Assembly: GCA_964572745.1 (NCBI GenBank)
Contig: CAZNFT010000039.1
Coordinates: 1-16,802, forward strand
Length of the DNA stretch: 16,802 bases
Direction: 5' to 3'
DNA from: M50B103 sp041667565
GTDB taxonomy: Bacteria > Fidelibacterota > Fidelibacteria > Fidelibacterales > Fidelibacteraceae
The notes below the pieces were generated by a model. That model did no database searches, was not told the origin of the DNA, and worked only from the letters and a program-made list of their open reading frames with translations. Shown piece by piece: positions 6,202 to 12,598 of this stretch (position 1 is its first letter; the number at the start of each line of letters is the position of its first letter). Position numbers and translations under genes: made by a program.

Positions 6202-7680
6202 ATGAAAGATGAAAAAATAATGATGAAGGCTTTAACATTTGATGATGTCTTAATAGTTCCTGCAGCTTCAGATGTTTTACCGGCGGAAGTCAATACAGAA
6301 ACATATATTACCAATGATATTAAACTAAATATTCCTTATGTCTCTGCAGCTATGGATACCGTAACAGAAGCTCAACTGGCCATTGCAATTGCCCAAGAAG
6401 GCGGTTTAGGTTTTATTCACAAGAATATGAGCATAAAGGCGCAGGCAGCTGAAGTGGATAAGGTTAAACGCTCGGAAAGCGGTATGATCATTGATCCCAT
6501 CACCATTGAAGAAGATAAACCCATAGGTGAAGCTCTTGCCCTGATGTCACGCTTTCATATATCCGGCGTGCCAGTGGTTAAAAAACGTAAACTGGTCGGT
6601 ATTATTACAAATCGTGACCTGAGATTTATCAAAGCAGAAGAATATTCCAAAAAAGTCTCAGAGTATATGACATCTAAAAATTTGATAACAGCGCCAATAG
6701 GGACAACACTCGAAGAAGCCATTAAACCCCTTCAAAAACATCGTATTGAAAAATTACCCGTAGTGGATGATGAGGGTAATTTAGTAGGTTTAATAACGAT
6801 TAAAGACATTCGCAAAAAAATGAAATATCCTAAAGCTGTAAAAGACAATGTCGGTCGTTTACGTGTGGGAGCCGCAGTCGGGGTTTCAGATGATTTTATG
6901 GAAAGAGTGGCTGCATTGGTAGAAGCGCATGTAGATATTATTACCATTGATACGGCTCATGGACATTCATCGAAAGTGTTAGAGGCTGTTAAAAAGATCA
7001 AAGCCGCTTTTCCCGAACTTCCCATTGTAGCCGGGAATGTGGCAACATATCAGGCAACACTGGCTCTTGCACAGGCCGGTGCGGATTGTGTAAAGGTTGG
7101 GATCGGTCCGGGATCCATTTGTACAACCCGCGTGGTTGCAGGTGTAGGAGTTCCACAGTTGACAGCTGTTATAGAATGCGCTAAAGCGGCCAGAGAAGCC
7201 GGCATACACATTATTGCCGATGGTGGCATTAAATACTCCGGTGACGCAGTAAAAGCCCTTGCAGCCGGTGCCTCGGTTGTGATGATAGGTTCGCTTTTTG
7301 GCGGGACAAAGGAATCGCCGGGCGAAGTGGAATTGTATCAGGGTCGTCGCTATAAGGTCTATCGTGGAATGGGCTCACTGGCAGCCATGAAACAAGGCTC
7401 ATCGGATAGATATTTTCAGGATGAAAAAACTAACTCGGGTAAATATGTTCCCGAAGGTGTTGAAGGCCGGGTTCATTATAAAGGCGAATTATCAGATGTG
7501 ATCTTTCAATTAGTCGGGGGTTTACAAAGCGGTATGGGATATGCGGGTGCACATAGCATTAAAGAATTAAACGAAAAAACGCAATTCGTCCAGATTACCA
7601 ATGCCGGCCTGCGCGAATCACATGTTCACGATGTCATGATCACCAAAGAAGCTCCCAATTACTGGGTTGAAGAGAAGTAA
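6202..7680 (+). CDS. guaB: IMP dehydrogenase
   Basis: GuaB oxidises IMP to XMP with NAD+, the first step committed to guanine nucleotides. The 492-residue protein has the standard order: TIM-barrel N-terminal part (TFDDVLIVPA at 12-21), a two-CBS-domain insert at about 95-205 (SGVPVV, KLPVVDDEGNLVGLITIKD) that binds adenine or guanine nucleotides in this family, then the barrel again. Key sites are GPGSICTTR with catalytic Cys307, the nucleotide-binding GGIKYSGD at 341-348, YRGMGS at 387-392, and the flap YVPEGVEGRV at 415-424 with its Arg. A strong GGAGGG at 6188-6193 precedes the ATG by 8 bases. It is the last gene of the compact purB-guaB run; a repeat-filled gap follows. Confidence 0.98.
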   Translation: MKDEKIMMKALTFDDVLIVPAASDVLPAEVNTETYITNDIKLNIPYVSAAMDTVTEAQLAIAIAQEGGLGFIHKNMSIKAQAAEVDKVKRSESGMIIDPITIEEDKPIGEALALMSRFHISGVPVVKKRKLVGIITNRDLRFIKAEEYSKKVSEYMTSKNLITAPIGTTLEEAIKPLQKHRIEKLPVVDDEGNLVGLITIKDIRKKMKYPKAVKDNVGRLRVGAAVGVSDDFMERVAALVEAHVDIITIDTAHGHSSKVLEAVKKIKAAFPELPIVAGNVATYQATLALAQAGADCVKVGIGPGSICTTRVVAGVGVPQLTAVIECAKAAREAGIHIIADGGIKYSGDAVKALAAGASVVMIGSLFGGTKESPGEVELYQGRRYKVYRGMGSLAAMKQGSSDRYFQDEKTNSGKYVPEGVEGRVHYKGELSDVIFQLVGGLQSGMGYAGAHSIKELNEKTQFVQITNAGLRESHVHDVMITKEAPNYWVEEK

Positions 7681-7685
7681 TTGAG

Positions 7686-7709
7686 AATTGACAATGGAAA
7701 ATTGACAAT
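7686..7709. repeat. AATTGACAAT direct repeat after guaB
   Basis: AATTGACAAT occurs at 7686-7695 and 7700-7709, separated by GGAA. I recall this text-like motif as a frequent intergenic filler in FCB-group genomes; that is memory, not a search. Confidence 0.6.
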
Positions 7710-7728
7710 TAAATATAAATATGCAGAA

Positions 7729-7746
7729 TGTCATCCTGAGTGTAGT
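7729..7746. repeat. Fragment resembling a widespread TGTCATCCTGAG repeat
   Basis: TGTCATCCTGAGTGTAGT matches the start of a dispersed repeat (TGTCATCCTGAGCGAAGCGAAGGATC type) that I recall from many bacterial intergenic regions. Only the left part is intact here; it appears to run into the next repeat family. Confidence 0.4.
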
Positions 7747-7760
7747 TGCCTGTTCGCCGT

Positions 7761-7844
7761 AGCCCGGGGTAGAGACACGATGCATGCGATGACCTTTCGG
7801 GTTGACCGAACGAAGAGAGGATCCCGGACGGTCGGGAGCTTTTC
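7761..7844. repeat. 84-bp repeat, copy A
   Basis: This copy begins AGCCC, GGTAGAGACACGATGCATGC, passes through TTCGG/CCGAA, and ends with the hairpin TCCCG-GACGGT-CGGGA (7822-7837) and GCTTTT. It matches 7870-7952 at offset 109 with three substitutions and one T-run length change. The terminal GC hairpin followed by four Ts is weakly terminator-like for guaB transcription. The unit contains BamHI-like and NsiI/SphI-like palindromic cores (GGATCC, ATGCAT), typical of palindromic dispersed repeats. Confidence 0.85.
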
Positions 7845-7869
7845 AAGTAAAAAGTCGAAGAATCGCTCT

Positions 7870-7952
7870 AGCCCAAGGTAGAGACACGATGCATGCGATG
7901 ACCTTTCGGGTTGACCGAACGAAGAGAGGATCCCGGATGGTCGGGAGCTTTC
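7870..7952. repeat. 84-bp repeat, copy B
   Basis: Second copy of the unit at 7761-7844. The terminal hairpin is TCCCG-GATGGT-CGGGA at 7931-7946, with one loop base changed and the stem kept, so the pairing is conserved between copies. The 25 bases between the copies show no feature. From 7953 to 8040 I see no gene. Confidence 0.85.
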
Positions 7953-8053
7953 AAAAGACTGAGTTTAAACTTTGAGATAATAATGATAATCTGTGAGAGA
8001 TGTAGGGGACTGACACGTCTGACCCGAGGCAACAAGCAAAAAAAGGAGAAAAT

Positions 8054-8116
8054 ATGAAAAAAATAATGATATCAATATTGACCTCATTAAACTCTATCTT
8101 GAGGGGACAGGTATGA
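8054..8116 (+). CDS. Very short open frame with strong ribosome binding site; probable 5' end of a broken gene
   Basis: AGGAG at 8044-8048 is spaced 5 bases from ATG 8054, one of the best start signals in the window, yet the frame stops after 20 codons at 8114-8116. The peptide begins MKKIMISILTSLNSI, basic then moderately hydrophobic, like the start of a signal peptide. Its TGA overlaps the ATG of the next frame (ATGA at 8113-8116). Either this is a leader translated in coupling with 8113-8316, or the two are one gene split by a frameshift, with GGGG at 8102-8105 as a possible site. Confidence 0.35.
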   Translation: MKKIMISILTSLNSILRGQV

Positions 8117-8316
8117 ACTGTGAGTATGGTTTTGTGCGTGATTTTATTTATGTGACATTAAAGGGAGAAAATGAAAGCTATTATTTGAATATTTATTCTG
8201 GTGGTAGAAGCAGTAAAGCAAAAATTCTTGATTTGGATAGTCTAATTGTGTTGAAGCCTATCAGACAAAATAATGCAACATTTGTTAATGACACCTTATT
8301 CCTTTTAAACCCCTAA
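8113..8316 (+). CDS. Hypothetical 67-residue protein, possibly a pseudogene fragment
   Basis: Not recognised. The product starts MNCEYGFVRDFIYVTL and ends in TLFLLNP, with alternating beta-strand-like segments (YYLNIYSGG, KILDLDSLIVL) reminiscent of a fragment of a secreted beta-sheet or propeller protein. The same frame is open further upstream, to 8023, without an ATG. It begins in the ATGA overlap with the 8054 frame and has no ribosome binding site of its own. The likely history is a secreted-protein gene reduced by deletion plus a one-base frameshift, lying between the guaB repeats and queH. Confidence 0.4.
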   Translation: MNCEYGFVRDFIYVTLKGENESYYLNIYSGGRSSKAKILDLDSLIVLKPIRQNNATFVNDTLFLLNP

Positions 8317-8394
8317 GCTCCTAAAATTTAAACTCTAAACGCACAAACAGTTTAAAATAAAAAAGAACAATTATCTAAATACTGAGTTTATAAA

Positions 8395-8931
8395 ATGAAA
8401 CAAAAAATATTACTCCATACTTGCTGTGCTGTCTGCGCCAGCGCCTGCCTTGAACGCTTAGCTTCAGAAGATCTTGAACCGGTTTTATTTTTTTCAAATC
8501 ATAATATTTCGCCTAAAGAGGAATACCAAAGACGACTTGAAGCTGCCAGGAAATTATCAAAGCTTTTAAAAGTCGAGCTCATTGAAGATATTTACGATCA
8601 TGCGTCTTGGCTGGAAGTTGTAAAAGGCTATGAAGATGAACCGGAAAAAGGCTCGCGTTGTGGACTATGTTTCAACTACAGTTTTGCCAGAACTGCTGCT
8701 TATGCAGAAGAACATGGATTTGAACATTTTACAAGTACGCTTACGGTGTCTCCACATAAAATTTCAAAAATGATCTTTAAAATAGGAGAAAAATATCCCG
8801 CGTATCGCCCTTGGGATTTCAAGAAAAAAGATGGCTTCAAACGAAGTAATGAATTGAGCCGCGAATTGGAGCTTTATCGTCAGAACTATTGTGGCTGTGA
8901 ATTTTCGCTACGCGATATGCGCCCAGAATGA
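8395..8931 (+). CDS. queH: Epoxyqueuosine reductase QueH
   Basis: QueH reduces epoxyqueuosine to queuosine in the wobble position of GUN-anticodon tRNAs, the last step of queuosine synthesis, and replaces cobalamin-dependent QueG in many bacteria. The 178-residue product is the usual family length (formerly DUF208). Diagnostic cysteines are present: HTCCAVC at 8-14, RCGLC at 88-92, and the C-terminal YCGCEFS at 165-171; family members use such cysteines for an Fe-S cluster. The run DGFKRSNELS before the last motif is also typical. No Shine-Dalgarno site is visible before the ATG. It stands alone between two repeat-bearing gaps. Queuosine derives from GTP, so its place between guaB and guaA is metabolically sensible, though co-transcription is not shown. 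Confidence 0.95.
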   Translation: MKQKILLHTCCAVCASACLERLASEDLEPVLFFSNHNISPKEEYQRRLEAARKLSKLLKVELIEDIYDHASWLEVVKGYEDEPEKGSRCGLCFNYSFARTAAYAEEHGFEHFTSTLTVSPHKISKMIFKIGEKYPAYRPWDFKKKDGFKRSNELSRELELYRQNYCGCEFSLRDMRPE

Positions 8932-8950
8932 TTTTTAGACAGGATGACCC

Positions 8951-8984
8951 TCCTCCGCCCCGAAAATTCGGGGTTATGGCGCGC
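8951..8984. repeat. GC-rich intergenic repeat, copy 2
   Basis: CGCCCCGAAAATTCGGGG followed by TTATGGCGCG is the better-preserved copy of the element at 501-536. Its core CCCCGAA-AA-TTCGGGG is a perfect 7-bp inverted repeat (8958-8973). It starts 20 bases after the queH stop and could fold as a hairpin, but no T-run follows. Confidence 0.65.
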
Positions 8985-9038
8985 AGGTAGGATAATGGGA
9001 TTGTTTTATACCACGCCACGCGCTGTGCCGTCCCTAGT

Positions 9039-9058
9039 CCCGACCATGAAAAATCGGG
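9039..9058. repeat. Hairpin CCCGA/TCGGG upstream of guaA
   Basis: CCCGA (9039-9043) pairs with TCGGG (9054-9058) across a 10-base loop, 73 bases before guaA. It sits in a GC-rich patch (8951-9075) unlike the surrounding AT-rich DNA, probably more dispersed-repeat material. No recognised riboswitch for guaA. Confidence 0.35.
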
Positions 9059-9131
9059 CGGGTAACTCTGGAGTCGGTATTGGTAAATTTAAAAAGGTAC
9101 AGAATTAATATATCATTAAGGAAAATAAAAA

Positions 9132-10676
9132 ATGAACAGTAACAAAATTCTCATTCTCGATTTTGGTTCTCAGTACACACAATTGATTGCGCGGCGTATT
9201 CGCGAGGCCAATGTTTATTGTGAAATTCACCCTTTTAATCTTGAGTTTCAAAAGATCCTGGACTTTGATCCTCAGGGACTTATTTTGTCGGGGGGACCTT
9301 CAAGTGTGTATGGCGAGCAAGCAGTGCATCCCGATGAAGGTGTTTTTGATCTTGATATTCCTATCTTGGGGATTTGCTATGGTTTACAGTTGATAAGTCA
9401 AAAATATCAGGGAAAAGTCACTCGATCTGAACATAGAGAATATGGTCGTGCTCACTTGAAAATTGATGATAATTCCGATCTTTTTAAGAATATCTCCGAT
9501 AAAGAGGATCTTCTTGTATGGATGAGTCATAGTGACCATGTGGAAATGATACCGCAGGGATTTAAGATCATAGCTCATACAGACAATGCTCCAATTGCAG
9601 CCATCAGGCATAAAACCCGGCCTATTTTTGCTATTCAGTTTCATCCTGAGGTTGCTCATACAAATCGTGGATTTGATATACTAAAGAATTTTGCTGTAGA
9701 TATTTGTGGATGTGAACAAAACTGGACACCTGCGAATTTTGTCAGCAGTGAGATTGAAAAAGTCCGCAGGATAGTAGGTGATAAACATGTGATCTGCGGT
9801 TTATCGGGTGGCGTGGATTCTTCAGTTGTAGCTGTGCTTTTACAGAAAGCCATTGGCGATCAATTGACCTGTGTGTTTGTAAATAATGGTTTACTTCGAT
9901 TAGGCGAAGCTGAGCAGGTACAAAAGACTTTTCGTGATCGCTATAGCATGAAACTGGAATATGTCGATGCTGAAGAACAATTTCTTGCAGGCCTGGATGG
10001 CGTAACAGATCCTGAAAAAAAACGCAAGATTATTGGGAATATTTTTATTGATGTTTTTGAAAAAACGGCGAATCGTTTAGGCGATTTTCATTTTCTTGCC
10101 CAAGGAACACTTTATCCCGATGTGATAGAATCTGTTTCCTTAAAAGGACCCTCAGCAAGTATTAAATCTCACCACAATGTGGGAGGTTTGCCCGAAAAAA
10201 TGAAGTTTAAGCTTATAGAACCTCTGCGTGAATTATTTAAAGATGAAGTCCGCCGGGTTGGTAAAGAAATGGGAATGGACGATGAATTAATTTGGCGTCA
10301 TCCCTTTCCCGGTCCTGGTCTTGGCGTAAGGATCCCGGGTCCTATTACAAAAGAAAAATGTGATATTTTACGTCAAGCTGATCATATCGCCATTGAAGAG
10401 CTTCATAAATCTGATCACTATAACAAGGTTTGGCAGGCTTTCTGCGTTTTATTGCCTGTTCGATCAGTCGGTGTAATGGGCGATGAACGCTCATATGAAT
10501 ATGCGCTTGCTTTTCGCGCTGTTACATCTCAGGATGGGATGACAGCAGATTGGGCGCATTTGCCTTATGAACTCTTAGCCAAGATATCTAATCGTATTAT
10601 CAACGAAGTAAAAGGGATTAATCGCGTTGTTTATGATATTTCCTCTAAACCACCCGCAACGATAGAGTGGGAATAA
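9132..10676 (+). CDS. guaA: GMP synthase (glutamine-hydrolysing)
   Basis: GuaA aminates XMP to GMP using glutamine and ATP. The 514-residue fused enzyme has a class I glutaminase domain at about 1-195 with the triad Cys82 (GICYGLQL), His171 and Glu173 (FHPEV), followed by the ATP-pyrophosphatase domain with the PP-loop LSGGVDSS at 224-231, and the GMP-synthase dimerisation domain at the C-terminus (RHPFPGPGLGVR at 389-400, ending KPPATIEWE). AAGGA at 9118-9122 lies 9 bases before the ATG. It acts directly after GuaB, but the two genes are separated by 1.45 kb holding repeats, a small broken gene and queH, so it probably has its own promoter. No truncation or missing residue is seen. Confidence 0.98.
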   Translation: MNSNKILILDFGSQYTQLIARRIREANVYCEIHPFNLEFQKILDFDPQGLILSGGPSSVYGEQAVHPDEGVFDLDIPILGICYGLQLISQKYQGKVTRSEHREYGRAHLKIDDNSDLFKNISDKEDLLVWMSHSDHVEMIPQGFKIIAHTDNAPIAAIRHKTRPIFAIQFHPEVAHTNRGFDILKNFAVDICGCEQNWTPANFVSSEIEKVRRIVGDKHVICGLSGGVDSSVVAVLLQKAIGDQLTCVFVNNGLLRLGEAEQVQKTFRDRYSMKLEYVDAEEQFLAGLDGVTDPEKKRKIIGNIFIDVFEKTANRLGDFHFLAQGTLYPDVIESVSLKGPSASIKSHHNVGGLPEKMKFKLIEPLRELFKDEVRRVGKEMGMDDELIWRHPFPGPGLGVRIPGPITKEKCDILRQADHIAIEELHKSDHYNKVWQAFCVLLPVRSVGVMGDERSYEYALAFRAVTSQDGMTADWAHLPYELLAKISNRIINEVKGINRVVYDISSKPPATIEWE

Positions 10677-10686
10677 CGAATAACTC

Positions 10687-10743
10687 AGAAGCAGGAAGCC
10701 GGAAGCCAGAATAATTTAGAAGCCGGAAGTTAGAAGTCGAAGA
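10687..10743. repeat. Purine-rich GAAGCCGGAAG tandem-like repeat after guaA
   Basis: Variants of AGAAGCCGGAAGYYAGAA recur three to four times (AGAAGCAGGAAGCC, GGAAGCCAGAA, AGAAGCCGGAAGTTAGAAG). The rest of the 335-base gap before the next gene (10744-11011) is very AT-rich with T-runs. It has only a weak pair GTTTTT/AAAAAC (10828-10833, 10849-10854), and no gene or convincing terminator is seen there. Confidence 0.6.
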
Positions 10744-11011
10744 GCCGTTCAATAGGGCAAATTTAGCTTTACATAGTTTTGCATATTTTTTCCAATTTTA
10801 ATCTTTTTTAGCTTTCTATTTCTTTGCGTTTTTCTAAAAGTTGTTTATAAAAACTTATTTGCGAATTTAACATTCATTCCATATATTTTTTTGTTTTAAA
10901 ATATGTGGGAAGCAAGGAAGGAAGTTAATCTAATATTTTAAACACTTGTTATCTGGTCTGCCCATATTTTTCTCTGTAATTATTTTATAGCAATTAAATA
11001 GGAAATGAAAA

Positions 11012-12364
11012 ATGCAAAAATCTCTGAACCTGAGTTCCCGTAGATTGATTACAATTGATGTCATGAAAGGATATGCGATTATTGGCTTGTTGGTTTTACA
11101 TGCTTTGATTTATGGTATATGGCACACAGCTGAAACGGCATTATCAATTTTACCTGTTTGGCTACTGGTGTTTTTAGCTCCTTTGATCATAGTAGCAACT
11201 TGGGGCGGTGGTTTTGCTTTATTAAGTGGTTTTGTAAATACTTTCAATGCTGTCAATAAAATGTCAAAAGGAGTTAGCAGAAAAATGGCACTCCAGCCGA
11301 TAATAATTAATTCGATTATTATTATACTGCTTGATCCTATTCGTTGTTATTTCTTTGTTGTTCCCTGGAATAGATTGTTTACAGGGGAAATGGGATATTC
11401 TTTGTTTTTGGATCTCATAGTTAATGGCAATTTTCAATGGCCGCCTTTTGAACAGATCATGTCACCGGGCGCTTTGCCTGTCATTGGTATTGCCGGTTTA
11501 TTGTGTGCTTTGGTTTTGTCTTTTGTCTATGATAAAAATGGTAAAACCAAAGAAAACAAGATGCTTGTACCATTGATTTTACTTATTGCATTTATAATTG
11601 TATTATTTGGTGAACCCTTAAGCCACGCAATGTATGCCCTCGAAAAAGAGATGTTTTTTAGAGGTGGCTTCCTTAAGATCCTGGCATATCCCTTAGTATT
11701 ATTGGGAGGTGATATTCTCTCATTTTTACCAAATGGCGCCTACGCTTTTCTTGGTATGGCTTTTGCTCTGATCTATAAAAAAGAGAGTTCTAAGGATCTG
11801 GTCAAGCGCTATGGACGCTATATTTCTCTGCTGTCGTTTGTCCTTTTTCTGATCTTTTTGTTTGTTATGATAAAACAGTTGGGTGATACACAGGCTATTA
11901 TCAATGAATTATTTGGGTACAGGATACAACCAAGAGCGCTCACATTTTTTAATATTTCCATTATCAGCTTGATATTGTCGGCCCTGTTAAGATATTATGA
12001 ATACGATGAACAAGATCTTTATATCAAAAAAGCTAATAAAACAGTCTGGGTCCGTCGTTGGGGTATGTTGACTTTATCCCTTTACATGTTGGATGGGCTT
12101 GTAAATACCTTTTTTTCAAAATTATTCCATACCTGGTTTGGTGACTATTTTTTAGAAGTAGATGCTTTTATGACGAATGTACCCGCCATTTTGCTTTATT
12201 CATTTATTGTAATCTTATTTTGGTTTACTTTAGTATGGGCCTGGGAGAAAATTTCTTTTAAAGGAAGTATGGAGTCATTGGTCGTTTGGGTCGGTGGATT
12301 ATTCCGCAAGAATAAATCTCAACGCTTAAATGTGCAGAAGAACCTATATATGGAAGATCATTGA
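11012..12364 (+). CDS. Polytopic membrane protein, acyltransferase (YeiB/DUF418 or HGSNAT-like) type, paralog 1
   Basis: A 450-residue integral membrane protein with about ten hydrophobic segments (roughly 21-36, 48-66, 96-116, 153-173, 184-200, 221-255, 268-288, 308-327, 350-370, 388-411). Its N-terminus RLITIDVMKGYAIIGLLVLH has the Arg-x-x-x-x-Asp-x-x-Lys/Arg-Gly plus first-helix His layout of the membrane acyltransferase superfamily (acyltransferase-3, DUF418/YeiB, heparan-glucosaminide N-acetyltransferase). Other conserved points shared with its neighbour are ATWGGGFA, DPIR, GALPVIGI, PLSH, WVRR and LFHTWFG. It probably transfers an acyl group to a sugar or lipid at the cytoplasmic membrane; the substrate cannot be read from sequence. 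The basic tail FRKNKSQRL is cytosolic-looking. AGGA at 11000-11003 is spaced 8 bases from the ATG. No purine link is evident. Confidence 0.75.
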   Translation: MQKSLNLSSRRLITIDVMKGYAIIGLLVLHALIYGIWHTAETALSILPVWLLVFLAPLIIVATWGGGFALLSGFVNTFNAVNKMSKGVSRKMALQPIIINSIIIILLDPIRCYFFVVPWNRLFTGEMGYSLFLDLIVNGNFQWPPFEQIMSPGALPVIGIAGLLCALVLSFVYDKNGKTKENKMLVPLILLIAFIIVLFGEPLSHAMYALEKEMFFRGGFLKILAYPLVLLGGDILSFLPNGAYAFLGMAFALIYKKESSKDLVKRYGRYISLLSFVLFLIFLFVMIKQLGDTQAIINELFGYRIQPRALTFFNISIISLILSALLRYYEYDEQDLYIKKANKTVWVRRWGMLTLSLYMLDGLVNTFFSKLFHTWFGDYFLEVDAFMTNVPAILLYSFIVILFWFTLVWAWEKISFKGSMESLVVWVGGLFRKNKSQRLNVQKNLYMEDH

Positions 12365-12379
12365 TTCTTGACTAAGCGA

Positions 12380-12404
12380 TAAGATTTTAAGAATTAAAAT
12401 CTTA
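12380..12404. repeat. AT-rich perfect hairpin after the first membrane protein gene
   Basis: TAAGATTTTA (12380-12389) and TAAAATCTTA (12395-12404) form a perfect 10-bp stem with a 5-base loop, starting 15 bases after the stop codon. Without a GC stem or T-run it is a poor intrinsic terminator, but its placement fits an mRNA 3' end or processing site. Confidence 0.5.
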
Positions 12405-12446
12405 GAATCCTTTGCATAAGCTAACACTATCTGATTTGTGAGAGAA

Positions 12447-12510
12447 AAGTTCTCTTTTCAATACGAATATCGCCGCTTATAATAGATTATTAGCAAGATA
12501 AGTTCTCTTT
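12447..12510. promoter_or_regulatory. Spaced direct repeat AAGTTCTCTTT ahead of the second membrane protein gene
   Basis: AAGTTCTCTTT occurs at 12447-12457 and 12500-12510, start-to-start 53 bases (about five helical turns). The first copy overlaps a small hairpin GAGAA-AAG-TTCTC (12442-12454). Such spacing can mark paired regulator sites; it may also be chance in AT-rich DNA. Confidence 0.25.
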
Positions 12511-12598
12511 GTTTATTATTGAACAAAATAATATTTGCATAAAAGCCTAATTAAGTTCTAAATTTGCTGACAAGTAAAATACGCAAGAAGGGAAAAAT

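Noticed and set aside
7822..7844. Intrinsic terminator for guaB
   Set aside because: The GC hairpin followed by TTTT is suggestive, but the stem is only 5 bp and the whole unit is a repeat present twice, so I list it as a repeat with only a remark on termination.
7681..7881. 66-codon + strand frame after guaB
   Set aside because: It starts at a TTG directly after the guaB stop and is made of repeat DNA (AATTGACAAT pair and the 84-bp unit), giving an Arg/Ser-rich product without coding character.
7681..8050. CRISPR array
   Set aside because: Only two units of 84 bp with a 25-base spacer and internal palindromes; no short regular repeats and no cas genes.
8837..9019. Minus-strand 60-codon frame
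   Set aside because: It overlaps the queH 3' end and reads through the GC-rich repeat at 8951-8984.
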